Below are positions 49,365 to 63,558 of a DNA stretch of 64,000 bases, in pieces. The DNA is from Synechococcus sp. CBW1002. Its GTDB lineage: Bacteria; Cyanobacteriota; Cyanobacteriia; PCC-6307; Cyanobiaceae. The notes below the pieces were generated by a model. It worked only from the letters and a program-made list of their open reading frames with translations. It was not told the DNA's origin and searched no databases. The translations under genes were made by a program, and so were the position numbers. Position 1 is the first letter of the stretch, and each line of letters opens with the position of its first letter. The stretch lies in assembly GCF_015840915.1 (NCBI RefSeq), contig NZ_CP060398.1, forward strand, positions 806,001-870,000, read 5' to 3'.

Positions 49365-50111
49365 TCAGTTCACAGTCACCAGGCCGGTCGCCAGATCGAA
49401 ATAGGCGCTACGGATCGTCAGAGCGCCGGAGGCTTGCGCCTGCTTGAGCACCGCACTGCGGGCAGGTAGCAAGCCGGCGGCGTAGCGGGCATTGCCCTGC
49501 ACCGCCTGGCTGAGGCTGTCGCCGCTCACGAGGCTGGCCCGGATCGGCTTGACCAGACCTTCCAGCAGCGGCGTGAGCGGATCGCTGCCCATGGCGGCCT
49601 TGACAGCACCGCAGTTGCTGTGGCCCAGCACCACGATCAGCGGCACCTTGAGAACACTCACGGCATATTCCATCGAGGCAACGGCGTCATCAAAGGCGGT
49701 GTTGCCGGCGCAGCGCACCTGGAACAGCTCCCCGGAACCCGAAGCGAAAACGAACTCTGGCGCCACACGGGCATCGGCGCAACTCAGAAGGGCAGCCCAG
49801 GGGCGCTGGCCCTCGTTGAGCGCCTGTGGGTTGATCTGACAGCCGCCGTAGAAGAATTCGGTTTTGAGCTTCAATCGCTTAACAGGGTCGCTCTCGCGGC
49901 TCATTGCCTGCCAGGCCCTGCTGAAGCCACGGTTGCGCTCCAGAAGCGCTTCCAGGGGGTCTCCGGGAGGGTCACAGACCTGCAGTTCCCCGAGCAGGGC
50001 CTGACTTTCAGGTTGAGCCGCTGTGGCAGGGCCCTGGGCGAACCGACTCAGCGCCATTGCTCCTGCTGCTGTTCCAGAAAGCTGCAACAGGCTGCGGCGA
50101 GATAAAGCCAT
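49365..50111 (-). CDS. Beta-class carbonic anhydrase with Tat signal peptide
   Basis: Interconverts CO2 and bicarbonate. Zinc ligands are the Cys in SCADARVAPE and His and Cys in VLGHSNCGAV, with Asp-Arg of the ADAR dyad. The amino end MALSRRSLLQLSGTAAGAMA has a twin-arginine motif and hydrophobic core, so the enzyme is exported to the periplasm folded with its zinc. It has about 248 residues from 50111; the frame extends upstream to 50177. A periplasmic enzyme would act outside the carboxysome, in CO2 supply or leak recovery. Confidence 0.88.
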   Translation of the reverse strand: MALSRRSLLQLSGTAAGAMALSRFAQGPATAAQPESQALLGELQVCDPPGDPLEALLERNRGFSRAWQAMSRESDPVKRLKLKTEFFYGGCQINPQALNEGQRPWAALLSCADARVAPEFVFASGSGELFQVRCAGNTAFDDAVASMEYAVSVLKVPLIVVLGHSNCGAVKAAMGSDPLTPLLEGLVKPIRASLVSGDSLSQAVQGNARYAAGLLPARSAVLKQAQASGALTIRSAYFDLATGLVTVN

Positions 50112-50287
50112 GGTGAAACGGGAGCCTGCGTGCACGGCGACGAAACTCCCCGGAACCCTATGAGAAGCGCTGAGCATGCTCGGCTATCGCTGAATGAATT
50201 CCAAATCGTGCGCCCCTCTGCTGGGCCCCTGCCCGCCGCGACGGTGGAGCGCAGGGGCGCGCGACAGCCGCGGAGGCTATTCCGACA

Positions 50288-51529
50288 CAGGGCTGATTGA
50301 AAGTCCGTCACAAGTGCGCTCGGCAGGGCTGCGACCATTGGGTTTGGTCGGCGGGAATGGATCCCTTCTTTGCCAGAACCCTCTCCTGCCAATGCCTCTG
50401 CCGACCTGATCAGTTTTCTGCAGGCGATCCCCGAGGGACGGATGCGCCGTGGGGTGCGCTTCCCCCAATGGTTTCTGCTCCTGGTGGCGGTGCTCGGGAT
50501 CTTGAGCGGCTGCCAGAGCCTGCGGGATCTGGAGCGCTTTGCCATCCGCCATCACGCTGCGCTGAACCAGGCGTTGGGGCTTGAGCTCAGGCGGCCTCCC
50601 ACGGATTCCACCTTCCGCTATCTGTTCCTGCAGGTGGATGTGGCCGAAATCTGCCGGCAGCTGCAGGTCTGGATGATCGCCCAGATCCCCGGTGGTGCAA
50701 CGGGTCTGGATCAACTGGTGTGCGATGGCAAGACCCTGCGGGGCTCGATCGTCGCGACCGAGGTCGGCGGCGGGGCCTTCATTGCCCAGGTGAGCCTCTA
50801 CTCCAAGGCGCTCGGGGCGGCGATTGCTCAGGCCACCTATGACACCCGCGAGAACCACGAGCGCGCGGTTCTGCGGGAGCTGCTCTCCACCATGGATCTG
50901 GAGGGCGTCTTGATCCAGGCCGACGCGCTCCACACGCAGAAACCGTTTTTCGGCAGCTCACGGAGCAGGGGGCCGACTTCCTCTTGACGGTGAAAGCGAA
51001 CCAACGGACCCTCCACCGCCAGATCAGCGAGCAGTTCCTCTACTCCCGCAAGATCCCTTTCACGGCAACGGTTTCAGAGCAGGGTCACGGGCGCGACACC
51101 ACCTGGACACTCAGGGCCAAACAGGCTCCTGACTTCATCACCGAGGCCTGGCCCGGCAGCAGCTGGATCGTCGAAGTGGTCGTCAGCGGCAAGCGTGCCG
51201 GCAAGCCCTCCCTCCAGAGACACCTCTTTCTGACCAGTCTGCGCACCACGCCAAAAGCCTTGCTGCAGCTGGTGAGAGACCGATGGTGCATTGAATGCTG
51301 GCACTGGCTCCGCGACACCCAGCTCCATGAGGATGCCCACCGCTATGGCGGCCCCGGTGCAGCGGTGCTGGCCACGCTGCGCACCCTGGCCCTGAACCTG
51401 CTCGGGCTCCACGGCCACCACTCGGTGAGAGCTGGACTGGCCGCGGTGGCCCATGACATCGCCAAGCTGCTCGCCATGGCTGGGATCAGGCCGGGATGGG
51501 TGTCTTGATCAGACTTTCAATCAGCCCTG
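50288..51529 (+). mobile_element. ISAs1-family insertion sequence, about 1242 bp
   Basis: Inverted ends CAGGGCTGATTGAAAGTC are on both sides, bounded by a perfect 10-bp duplication TATTCCGACA (50278-50287 and 51530-51539). The length and duplication fit ISAs1. It lies between the carbonic anhydrase and aspS copy 2, before the aspS promoter region. Confidence 0.9.
50370..51508 (+). pseudogene. ISAs1-family transposase with one frameshift
   Basis: The first part (50370-50955) has the family start AIPEGRMRRGVRFPQWFLLL and the catalytic-domain stretch QLVCDGKTLRGSI. ADALHTQKPFF follows. The frame is then off by one base near 50955. It continues in another frame as RQLTEQGADFLLTVKANQRT to GIRPGWVS. 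One missing C near GTTTTTCGG explains it. Whether this is a real mutation or an assembly error cannot be told here. Confidence 0.8.
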
Positions 51530-51611
51530 TATTCCGACAGGTCTGCACCGATCCAGGGGAGGCCAACACGGGGTTCCATGGGAAAATCCCCGATTCCCCA
51601 GCGAATTCACC

Positions 51612-53435
<1,824 letters not shown>

Positions 53436-53531
53436 CGGCAGGGCCCGGCAAGCTCTGGAGGGGTCCAGCCGGGAGCCCCATGAGATCAGAATTCAGAGGC
53501 CCTGCTCGGGGCCACCGTTGGAGGTTGGGCC

Positions 53532-53747
53532 ATGTCCCTCGATCAGCTGAAGGCCTTTCTCGGCAGGGTGCAGGACGATCCAGGTCTGCGGGCGGCGGTG
53601 CAGGCGGCCGCCACCGCCGATGACGTGGCCCAGATCGGCGCCGGCCTGGGGTATGTCTTCTCCGGCGATGAGCTGTTGCGGCTCTCCGGCAAAAAAGTGG
53701 GGCGGGTCACCGTGACCAAGCAGGACATCCCCGGCGAATACAACTGA
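53532..53747 (+). CDS. Nif11-like leader peptide family protein
   Basis: A 71-residue protein starting [20 protein letters not shown] and continuing [23 protein letters not shown], the typical Nif11 domain. Such domains serve as leaders of ribosomal natural products or as stand-alone small proteins. No double-Gly cleavage site, Cys-rich core or modification enzyme is seen here. It is therefore an orphan, ending [18 protein letters not shown]. The function is unknown. Confidence 0.8.
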   Translation: MSLDQLKAFLGRVQDDPGLRAAVQAAATADDVAQIGAGLGYVFSGDELLRLSGKKVGRVTVTKQDIPGEYN

Positions 53748-53895
53748 ACCGCTGCCCAGAGACACGACCGAGCCGTTCAACGACCGAGCGGCCGGCCGGT
53801 GGCGATCCGGCGCCGTGCGGCGTCCGTTCCTACAACGGGAGGGCCCCCGCCCCAGGCTTCCCCGGCCCCCTGCCAGACCTTCGCCTCCCTCGGCC

Positions 53896-54387
53896 ATGAC
53901 CACAGCTTCCAGCAACCCAGCGATCGACATCGGCATCCCTGAAGCCACGCGGCGGCAGATCGCCGACGAGCTCGGCCGCCTGCTGGCCGACAGCTACGTG
54001 CTCTACGGCAAGACCCATGGCTTCCACTGGAATGTGACCGGGCCGATGTTCAACACGCTCCACCTGATGTTCATGGACCAGTACACGGAGCTCTGGACCG
54101 CCCTGGACGTGATCGCCGAACGCATCCGCGCCCTCGGCTTCCCCGCCCCGTTCGGTGGCGCCACCTTCGCCGGCCTGGCCTCGATCGCCGAAACCGAGGG
54201 AGTGCCGCCGGCCCTGGCGATGGTGCGGGAGCTGGTGAGCGGCCATGAGGCCGTGGCCCGTACTGCCCGCAAGGTGTTTGCGGTGGCCGACGAGGCCAAC
54301 GACCAGCCCACCGCAGACCTGCTCACCCAACGGCTGCAGATCCACGAGAAGACCGCCTGGATGCTGCGCAGCCTGCTGGAGGGCTGA
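53896..54387 (+). CDS. dps: Dps-family ferritin-like protein
   Basis: A DNA-protection/iron-storage protein of the dodecameric Dps type, 163 residues. Ferroxidase residues are in [20 protein letters not shown] and [20 protein letters not shown]. The carboxy end [18 protein letters not shown] is typical. It oxidises Fe2+ with peroxide and limits oxidative damage. ATG at 53896 is preferred; an open extension to 53815 exists. Lies between the Nif11 gene and pyrG. Confidence 0.92.
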   Translation: MTTASSNPAIDIGIPEATRRQIADELGRLLADSYVLYGKTHGFHWNVTGPMFNTLHLMFMDQYTELWTALDVIAERIRALGFPAPFGGATFAGLASIAETEGVPPALAMVRELVSGHEAVARTARKVFAVADEANDQPTADLLTQRLQIHEKTAWMLRSLLEG

Positions 54388-54452
54388 CCCCTCTTTTCTG
54401 AGCGAGGGTGGCCCTTGCGGCGGAAGGGGCGTGTCGTGAACCGATACATTGA

Positions 54453-56914
<2,462 letters not shown>

Positions 56915-56935
56915 TCACACCCTGCAGACCGAGCC

Positions 56936-57496
56936 TCAGAGCACCTGAGCAGGCCGCTGACGCTTCTCTGCCTTCCAGAGGCGCCAGCGCACCTCCAGAT
57001 CGGCGGGGGCATAGAGCACGATCGGCAGGCTGGCGTTGTAAGGCACCACAAAGGGCTTGCCGCCGCCCAGGGTCACGAAGGCCTGCTGCGGCTTCTCGTT
57101 GGGCGGGCAGGCCATCAGGGTCGAGGCCACCGGCCCGGGAGCCGTGACCCGATAGATGGTGTAGCCCCAGCCCTTCAGCGACTCGGCCTTGATCGAGCCG
57201 CCTAGGCGTCGATGGTTGCAGTCCACCTCCATCGTGCGCCCCACCATCAGCTCCACCCGCCAGTCGGCCGGGTGGGGGGAGAGGGCGGGATCGGGGGAGG
57301 GCTGCAGCAGGCCCGGCAGCTGGATCACCCAGCGGCGCTCACCGGCCGCAGCGGCAGGGAAGGGCTTGAGATCGAGGCGGGGGATGGCCCGTGCCGCGCC
57401 CTGCCCAGCCAGGAGAACCCCCAAGGCCAGGCCAGCGAAGGCCATCCGGGCGATCGGAGTTACCGGTACCGGAGCCTGGAAACCCGTCATCGACAT
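56936..57496 (-). CDS. eco: Ecotin, periplasmic serine protease inhibitor
   Basis: About 186 residues with a signal peptide (MAFAGLALGVLLAGQGAARA). Ecotin signatures follow in order: VELMVGRTMEVDCNHRRLGG, LKGWGYTIYRV, the inhibitory loop STLMACPPNEKPQQAF and PYNASLPIVLYAPADLEVRW. The two cysteines (VDCN and MACP) that make the loop disulfide are present. The P1 position is Leu where E. coli has Met. Ecotin blocks trypsin-like and elastase-like proteases of predators or hosts. It is antisense to the queE-queC pair, interrupting it. Confidence 0.9.
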   Translation of the reverse strand: MSMTGFQAPVPVTPIARMAFAGLALGVLLAGQGAARAIPRLDLKPFPAAAAGERRWVIQLPGLLQPSPDPALSPHPADWRVELMVGRTMEVDCNHRRLGGSIKAESLKGWGYTIYRVTAPGPVASTLMACPPNEKPQQAFVTLGGGKPFVVPYNASLPIVLYAPADLEVRWRLWKAEKRQRPAQVL

Positions 57497-57651
57497 CCAT
57501 GAGGCGCTATCCCCATCCTGAAGGGCGCCGGCCCTTTGGGGCAGCTTCCGCCTTCGGACTGCCACCAACAGGCAGATAGATCCAGGCGTGCGGGCAAGCA
57601 CCGGCGCGGCCGGATCCGCCAGTATTCCTGCACGCTCCTGCCTCCGCCGCC

Positions 57652-58371
57652 TTGCGCGCCGCCGCTTCCCCTGATTCCCCGCCTCACACGGATCCCCGGC
57701 CCCTGACCGTGGCTCTGCTGTCCGGCGGCCTCGATTCGGCCACCGCCACCGCCCTGGCCCTGGAAGCAGGCCACCGCGTGATCGGGCTGTCCTTCGACTA
57801 CGGCCAGCGCCATCGCCGCGAACTCGAGGCCGCCAGCGCCGTGGCGCGCAGCCTCGGGCTGGAGGAGCACCACACGATCAGCGTCAACCTGGCGGCCTGG
57901 GGCGGCTCAGCCCTCACCGATCTGGCCATGGCCGTGCCCAGCGGCGGCGTGGAGGAGGGCGTGATCCCATCCACGTATGTGCCAGGCCGCAACACCGTGT
58001 TCATCGCCCTGGGGCTGAGCCTGGCCGAAGCCCGGGGTGCCCAGCGGCTGGCCCTGGGCGTGAACGCGGTCGACTATTCCGGCTATCCCGACTGCCGGCC
58101 CGACTACCTGGAGGCTTTCCAGCACCTGGCCGACCTGGCCAGCAAGGCGGGGCGCCAGGGCCGCGGCATCCAGCTCTGGGCGCCGCTGGTGCAATGGAGC
58201 AAGACGCGCATCGTGCAGGAAGCCCTGCGGCTCGGGGTGCCGATCGCGGCCACCTGGAGCTGCTACAGCGGCGGCAACGCCCCCTGCGGGATGTGCGACA
58301 GCTGCCGCATCCGCGATGCCGCCCTGATCGAGGCCGGCCGCCCCGACCTCGCCAGCCACCAGGCCCCGTGA
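57652..58371 (+). CDS. queC: 7-cyano-7-deazaguanine (preQ0) synthase
   Basis: An ATP-dependent enzyme forming preQ0 from 7-carboxy-7-deazaguanine. The PP-loop [16 protein letters not shown] and [12 protein letters not shown] are at the amino end. The zinc site [15 protein letters not shown] is near the end. There are 239 residues if the TTG at 57652 is used; no ATG precedes the PP-loop, so the exact start is uncertain. The stop overlaps the pabB start (GTGA). Confidence 0.95.
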   Translation: MRAAASPDSPPHTDPRPLTVALLSGGLDSATATALALEAGHRVIGLSFDYGQRHRRELEAASAVARSLGLEEHHTISVNLAAWGGSALTDLAMAVPSGGVEEGVIPSTYVPGRNTVFIALGLSLAEARGAQRLALGVNAVDYSGYPDCRPDYLEAFQHLADLASKAGRQGRGIQLWAPLVQWSKTRIVQEALRLGVPIAATWSCYSGGNAPCGMCDSCRIRDAALIEAGRPDLASHQAP

Positions 58372-59798
58372 TCGAGCCTTTCACGGGCTGGCGGGCCAGC
58401 GGTGGGCTGCAGCGCCGCACCATTGCCTGGCGGGATCCGGCGGTGGTGGTTCAGGCGCTGGCGGAACAGCACGGCCAGGACGGCCTGGTCTGGCTCGATG
58501 GCGACGGCACCGCCCTGGGGCGCCGCAGTCTGGTGGGCCTGGCGCCGCTGGAGGTGGTGAGCTGCCGCGGCCTGCCGGGTGAGCCCGGCGCCCGGGATCC
58601 GTTCGCGGCGCTGGCGGCGATGGTGGACGGCGGCGGCCACTGGATGGGCTGGTTGTCGTACGAGGCCGGCGGCTGGGTGGAGACCGGCGAAGCCTGGCGA
58701 TCTCCGGCCATGGCCCAACTCTGGGCCGCCCGCCACGATCCGGTGCTGGAGTTCGACGCGGCCGCAGGCTGTTTGCGGCTCAAGGGCCACGATGGCGCGC
58801 GGCTGGCGGCGATGACCGCAGCGATCGAGGCCCTGGCCCCAACACCCCCCCAGGCAAGCGCAACACAAGCACCAATCGCAGCCCCTGCAATACGCGCAGC
58901 CATGGCTCACCCGGCGCCACCGGAGCCCGGCCTGCGGCTGGAGAACTGGCGCTGGCACACCGATGGGCCGGCCTTTGCCGCCGGCGTGGAGCGCATCCGC
59001 GACTGGATCGCCGCCGGGGATCTGTTCCAGGCCAATCTCACCGCCTGCTGCGAGCAGGAGCTGACGGGCCGCGTCGATGTCCTGGCGCTCTACCAACGGC
59101 TGCGGCGGAGCTGCCCGGCGCCCTTCGGTGGGCTGGCGATTGCAGCGGGAACCGAGGGGAGCAACCCGGCCCAGACCCCTGTGGAGGCCATCCTCTCGGC
59201 CTCACCGGAGCGCTTCCTGCAGGTAAGCGCCAGCGGTCTGGTGGAAAGCCGGCCGATCAAGGGCACCCGGCCGCGGCACCACGACCCGGCGATCGACGCG
59301 GATGCCGCCGCTGATCTGGTCAGCAGCGCCAAGGACCGGGCCGAGAACGTGATGATCGTCGACCTGCTGCGCAACGACCTGGGCCGGGTGTGCGTGCCGG
59401 GCTCGATCCAGGTACCCCAGCTGGTGGGCCTGGAAAGCTACGCGCAGGTGCATCACCTCACCTCGGTGGTGCAGGGTCAGCTGCGCGCCGGGCTGGGAGT
59501 TGTGGACCTGCTCCGGGCCTGCTGGCCGGGCGGCTCGATCACAGGGGCACCGAAAGTGCGGGCCTGCCGGCGGCTGCATGGGCTCGAACCGGTGCCGCGC
59601 GGGCCCTACTGCGGCTCCCTGTTCCGCCTCGCCCACGACGGCAGCTTCGACAGCAGCATCCTGATCCGTTCGCTGTTCCTGCAGGGCCGCACCCTGCGGG
59701 CCCATGCCGGCTGCGGCATCGTGGCCGATTCCGACCCCCACGATGAGGCGGAGGAGCTGGGCTGGAAGCTGGGGCCCCTGCTGGAGGCCCTGGCGTGA
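58368..59798 (+). CDS. pabB: Aminodeoxychorismate synthase component I
   Basis: A chorismate-using enzyme of para-aminobenzoate synthesis, 476 residues. The catalytic region has [20 protein letters not shown], then [14 protein letters not shown]. The Lys of PIKGT distinguishes it from anthranilate synthase (PIAGT). [18 protein letters not shown] and [20 protein letters not shown] complete the family motifs. No PabA (glutaminase) is fused or adjacent. GTG start at 58368 overlaps queC. Confidence 0.92.
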   Translation: MIEPFTGWRASGGLQRRTIAWRDPAVVVQALAEQHGQDGLVWLDGDGTALGRRSLVGLAPLEVVSCRGLPGEPGARDPFAALAAMVDGGGHWMGWLSYEAGGWVETGEAWRSPAMAQLWAARHDPVLEFDAAAGCLRLKGHDGARLAAMTAAIEALAPTPPQASATQAPIAAPAIRAAMAHPAPPEPGLRLENWRWHTDGPAFAAGVERIRDWIAAGDLFQANLTACCEQELTGRVDVLALYQRLRRSCPAPFGGLAIAAGTEGSNPAQTPVEAILSASPERFLQVSASGLVESRPIKGTRPRHHDPAIDADAAADLVSSAKDRAENVMIVDLLRNDLGRVCVPGSIQVPQLVGLESYAQVHHLTSVVQGQLRAGLGVVDLLRACWPGGSITGAPKVRACRRLHGLEPVPRGPYCGSLFRLAHDGSFDSSILIRSLFLQGRTLRAHAGCGIVADSDPHDEAEELGWKLGPLLEALA

Positions 59799-60652
59799 TC
59801 AGCCCACCTGAGTCAACCAGCCTCCCGGCCGTGATCGCCTGGATCGATATCCCCAGCCCCCAGGGCTCCTGGGGCCATCCTGACGAGCTGGCCCTGCCCC
59901 TCAGCGACCGGGGGCTGCTGCTCGCCGATGGCCTGTTTGAGACGCTGCTGATCGAAGCCGGCCAACCCCATCTGCTGAGCGCCCATCTGGACCGCTGGCA
60001 CCGCTCCGCTGCGCTGCTGGGCCTGGCACCGCCGCCCAATCAGGCGCGCCTGGTTCCCCTGATCACTGAGGCCGTGACGCGCAGCGGCATCACCAGCGGT
60101 GCCCTGCGGCTCAACTGGACACGGGGCAGCAGCGGCCGTGGCCTCGCCGTGCCGCTGCACAGCACCCACCGCTTCTGGCTCAGCCTCAGCGCCGCAACGG
60201 CCTGCTTCGAACCCGTGCACGTGATCGTGAGCCCCAGCGAAACCCGCAGCGCCACCAGCCTGCTGAGCCGCTGCAAGACCTTCGCCTATGGCTCCGCCAT
60301 CCAGGCCCGCCGCCAGGCCGCTGCCTCAGGCGCCGACGACGCCCTGCTGCCCAGCAGCTCCGGCGGGTTGTGTTGCGGCACCAGCGCCAATCTGCTGCTG
60401 CGGCGCGGCGGTCGCTGGCTCACACCACCGCTGAGCAGCGGCTGCCTGCCCGGGGTGATGCGCCAGCAGGCGCTCCGCCATGGCCTGGCCAAGGAAAGGC
60501 CGATCAGCGAACAGGATCTGGTCAGAGGTGACGGCGCCCTGCTGCTGAACAGCCTTGGCTGCAGGCCGATCAGCCAGGTCGGAGCCAAGCCATTGCCAAG
60601 CGTGAGTCAGGTGAAGCAGTTCTGGCGCCAACTCCTGTCTCCAGCGCGTTAA
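59795..60652 (+). CDS. pabC: Aminodeoxychorismate lyase (PLP fold type IV)
   Basis: Releases pyruvate from aminodeoxychorismate to give para-aminobenzoate. 285 residues. Signatures: LSDRGLLLADGLFETLLIEA, the Schiff-base lysine in SRCKTFAYGSAIQARRQA, GADDALLPSSSGGLCCGTSA and GCLPGVMRQQAL. A branched-chain aminotransferase-like alternative is less likely because pabB is directly upstream with a 4-bp overlap. Confidence 0.88.
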   Translation: MISPPESTSLPAVIAWIDIPSPQGSWGHPDELALPLSDRGLLLADGLFETLLIEAGQPHLLSAHLDRWHRSAALLGLAPPPNQARLVPLITEAVTRSGITSGALRLNWTRGSSGRGLAVPLHSTHRFWLSLSAATACFEPVHVIVSPSETRSATSLLSRCKTFAYGSAIQARRQAAASGADDALLPSSSGGLCCGTSANLLLRRGGRWLTPPLSSGCLPGVMRQQALRHGLAKERPISEQDLVRGDGALLLNSLGCRPISQVGAKPLPSVSQVKQFWRQLLSPAR

Positions 60653-60747
60653 CGGATCGAGTCAGTGAGACTGAGTCTGCTGTGATCCGAATCGGAATCC
60701 GGCCCAGAATCAGCCCACGGTGCCGCTGCAATCAGACGCTCAGAAAT

Positions 60748-61503
60748 TCAGACGCTCAGGAAGCGATCAATCACCTGCTTGCTGAGTTCTTCTGTGGGTC
60801 CACTGGCCACCACACCACCCTTCTGCATGGCGTAATACCAATCCGCCTGGCGAACGAAGTGGAGGTGCTGCTCCACCAGCAACACGCTGATGCCGGTGGT
60901 TTCAATGATGCGTCGCACGGCCCGTTCGATATCCAGCACCACTGAGGGTTGGATGCCTTCGGTGGGCTCATCGAGCAGCAGCAGCTTGGGCTTGCCCAGC
61001 AGAGCGCGGGCGATCGCCAGCTGCTGCTGCTGGCCACCGGAGAGGTCACCACCGCGGCGGGCCAGGAACTTCTCCAGCACCGGGAACAGCTCAAACACCA
61101 GCGGGTCGATGTGGCGATGCTGCGCCAGACCTCCCGGCCGAGCCTCCATGCCGAGCAGCAGGTTTTCCCGCACCGTGAGCTGGGGGATGATCTCCCGCCC
61201 CTGGGGCACGTAGCCGATGCCGGCCCGGGCCCGTTGGTGGGGCGGCAGACGCGAGACCTCCCGATCCTCCAGCTCCACCGAGCCAGAACGCTGCCGCAAC
61301 AGGCCCACCACGGTCTTGAGAAGAGTGGTCTTGCCGACACCATTGCGGCCGATCAGGCAGACCATCTGACCCGATCTGACGCTGAGATCAACATTGCGCA
61401 GGATGTGACTCTCGCCGTAGTACACATTCAGGCCCTGCACTTCCAGCAGGGGGCCGGAGGCGGTGGCCGAGGCGGCCGGCTGGGTGAGGGGGCTGGTGGT
61501 CAT
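60748..61503 (-). CDS. urtE: Urea ABC transporter, ATPase UrtE
   Basis: A 251-residue branched-chain-amino-acid-type ATPase. It has Walker A IGRNGVGKTTLLK, Q-loop GYVPQGREIIPQL, signature LSGGQQQQLAIARALL and Walker B KLLLLDEPTEGIQPS. The closing segment QADWYYAMQKGGVVASGPTE is typical of UrtE. It is last in the operon, 76 bp after urtD. The system imports urea at low concentration and is usually NtcA-controlled in cyanobacteria; the promoter lies outside the window. Confidence 0.93.
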   Translation of the reverse strand: MTTSPLTQPAASATASGPLLEVQGLNVYYGESHILRNVDLSVRSGQMVCLIGRNGVGKTTLLKTVVGLLRQRSGSVELEDREVSRLPPHQRARAGIGYVPQGREIIPQLTVRENLLLGMEARPGGLAQHRHIDPLVFELFPVLEKFLARRGGDLSGGQQQQLAIARALLGKPKLLLLDEPTEGIQPSVVLDIERAVRRIIETTGISVLLVEQHLHFVRQADWYYAMQKGGVVASGPTEELSKQVIDRFLSV

Positions 61504-61579
61504 CAGGGGTAGGCGGAACGGCGTGACTGAACGGCGTGATCAAACAGCCGAAGAGGAATGAAGGAAGGGGAACTGGCGT

Positions 61580-62365
61580 TCAGGCGGCTTCGGTGTCGCT
61601 ACCGAGGTACACCTCGATCACACGGGGATCGCTCTGCACCTCATCCATCGATCCCTCACAGAGCACATGACCTTCATGCAGCACCGTGACGGGGGCCTGC
61701 AGATCGCGGATGAACTCCATGTCATGCTCGATCACCAGCACGGTGTGGGCACCGGCCAGCTGGCGCAGGAGTGCGGCGGTGAGCTCGGTTTCCTCATCGG
61801 TGAGGCCGGCCACCGGCTCATCCACCAGCAAGACCTGGGGATCCTGGGCCACAAGCATGGCGATCTCGAGCCACTGCTTCTGACCGTGGGACAAGCCCCC
61901 GGCCTTCTGATGGGCGTAGGGATGCAGGCCCACCACCTCGAGCAGCTCCTGCACCCGATCACGGGCGGTGGCGTCGAGCCGCCCGAATAACAGATCAAAA
62001 GGTGAGGCGCGGCGGCTGACCGCGAGCTCGAGATTGCGACGGGGCGTGAGGTTCTGATACACCCGTGGCGTCTGGAACTTGCGGCCGATGCCGAGCCGGG
62101 CGATGCGATGTTCCGGCAGCCCGACCAGCGAACGGCCACGGAAGAACACATCCCCCTTGGTGGGACGCACCTTGCCGGTGATCACATCGAGAAAGGTGGT
62201 CTTTCCGGCACCGTTGGGGCCGATCACGGCCCGCAGATCACCAGGAGCCAGTGACAGATTGAGATCATTGAGGGCCCAGAAGCCGTCAAAACTGACGCTC
62301 ACCTGGCGCAGTTCCAGCAGAGGCGTGGCTGAATCCAAAACAGGAGCGGAAGCGGCGGAACTCAT
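61580..62365 (-). CDS. urtD: Urea ABC transporter, ATPase UrtD
   Basis: 261 residues: Walker A IGPNGAGKTTFLDVI, a UrtD/LivG-type helical segment RIARLGIGRKFQTPRVYQNL, signature LSHGQKQWLEIAMLVAQDP and Walker B VLLVDEPVAGLTDEET. The LSHGQ variant with Trp after it is characteristic of UrtD. Its ATG overlaps the urtC stop by 4 bp. Confidence 0.94.
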   Translation of the reverse strand: MSSAASAPVLDSATPLLELRQVSVSFDGFWALNDLNLSLAPGDLRAVIGPNGAGKTTFLDVITGKVRPTKGDVFFRGRSLVGLPEHRIARLGIGRKFQTPRVYQNLTPRRNLELAVSRRASPFDLLFGRLDATARDRVQELLEVVGLHPYAHQKAGGLSHGQKQWLEIAMLVAQDPQVLLVDEPVAGLTDEETELTAALLRQLAGAHTVLVIEHDMEFIRDLQAPVTVLHEGHVLCEGSMDEVQSDPRVIEVYLGSDTEAA

Positions 62366-63555
62366 GGGGAACCTCCGGGGGTTGGATCGGATTGGACAGC
62401 CTCGGCTTCAGCCTGAACAGCAGGATCGAAATCGATCTCGGGATAGGTGGGGGCCAGGGGGGCAATTCCCAGCATGGCCAGGATCCTGGCTGGGCCTCCC
62501 TGGGTCCACCACCCCACCAGACCATCGGGCAGGGCTGTGACCACGAGCAGAAACAGACCACCCTGGATGAAGAGCCAGGTTTCAGGCAACTGCTCACTGA
62601 TCAGGCTCTTGGCATAGTTGATCAGCACCGCACCGAGCACCGCACCGATCAAGGTGCCGCGGCCACCTACCGCCACCCAGATCACCATCTCGATCGAGAA
62701 GGGCACCGCCATGTACTGAGGGCTGATGATTCCAGACTGCACCGTGTACAAAGCACCGCTGACTCCGGCCATCGCACCGGCGATGGCGAACACCAGGGTT
62801 TTATAGGCCGTGGGGTTGTAGCCGGTGAAGCGCAAGCGCGGTTCATCGTCGCGGATGGCGATCAGGGCGTCACCGAAACGGCCGCGGGTGAGCCAGCGGC
62901 AGAGGAACCAACTGAGCACCACCAGCAGCAACGTGACCCAGAACAGATTGCGCTGCATCGCATCACTGCCCACCAGGGCCCCGAAGATGCGCGCGGTATC
63001 GGTTTTGAGTCCATTGGTGCCGTTGATCAACTTCTGCTGACCGTTGAAGAAGTTGAAGAAAACCAGCAGGGCCGCCTGGGTGAGGATCGAGAAGTAGACC
63101 CCCTTGATCCGGTTGCGGAACACCAGAAAACCGAGCACTCCCGCCACCAGGGCCGGCAGGATCCAGAGGCAGAAAAAGGTGAAGACGGCTGAATTGAAGG
63201 GCTGCCAGAACGCCGGCAACTCCTTGACGCCGTAGAGCCCGAAGAATTCAGGCAGCTGGCCGGGCTGCAGCGATGTGAGCTGCAGATGCATACCCAGGGC
63301 ATAACCGCCCAGAGCAAAGAAGATGCCCTGCCCAAGGCTGAGCATACCGGTGAAGCCCCAGATCAGATCGATGCCGAGGGCCACGATGCCCAGGGAGAGG
63401 AAGCGGCCTAAAAGGTTGAGCCGGAAGGGCGGAAGCACCGAAGGCAGAATCAGGGCCGCCGCAATCAGAAGGATCCAGGGCAGCCAGCGGCGCACGAAAC
63501 CTGAGGGGCTGCCGCCGCCGGCAGATGTCAAGGCTGAGGTGGAAGGACTTGCCAT
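62362..63555 (-). CDS. urtC: Urea ABC transporter, permease UrtC
   Basis: A 397-residue LivM-type permease with about ten helices. Typical stretches are LGIVALGIDLIWGFTGMLSL, GQGIFFALGGYALGMHLQL and TVQSGIISPQYMAVPFSIEM. WVAVGGRGTLIGAVLGAVLI carries the ATPase-contact loop. The carboxy tail is long and acidic (PEIDFDPAVQAEAEAVQ). It follows urtB after three bases. Confidence 0.93.
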   Translation of the reverse strand: MASPSTSALTSAGGGSPSGFVRRWLPWILLIAAALILPSVLPPFRLNLLGRFLSLGIVALGIDLIWGFTGMLSLGQGIFFALGGYALGMHLQLTSLQPGQLPEFFGLYGVKELPAFWQPFNSAVFTFFCLWILPALVAGVLGFLVFRNRIKGVYFSILTQAALLVFFNFFNGQQKLINGTNGLKTDTARIFGALVGSDAMQRNLFWVTLLLVVLSWFLCRWLTRGRFGDALIAIRDDEPRLRFTGYNPTAYKTLVFAIAGAMAGVSGALYTVQSGIISPQYMAVPFSIEMVIWVAVGGRGTLIGAVLGAVLINYAKSLISEQLPETWLFIQGGLFLLVVTALPDGLVGWWTQGGPARILAMLGIAPLAPTYPEIDFDPAVQAEAEAVQSDPTPGGSP

Positions 63556-63558
63556 GGT

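Noticed and set aside
50940-50990. Programmed frameshift in the ISAs1 transposase
   Set aside because: GTTTTTC is not a good -1 heptamer and ISAs1 elements normally have a single frame. A point deletion or sequencing error is simpler.
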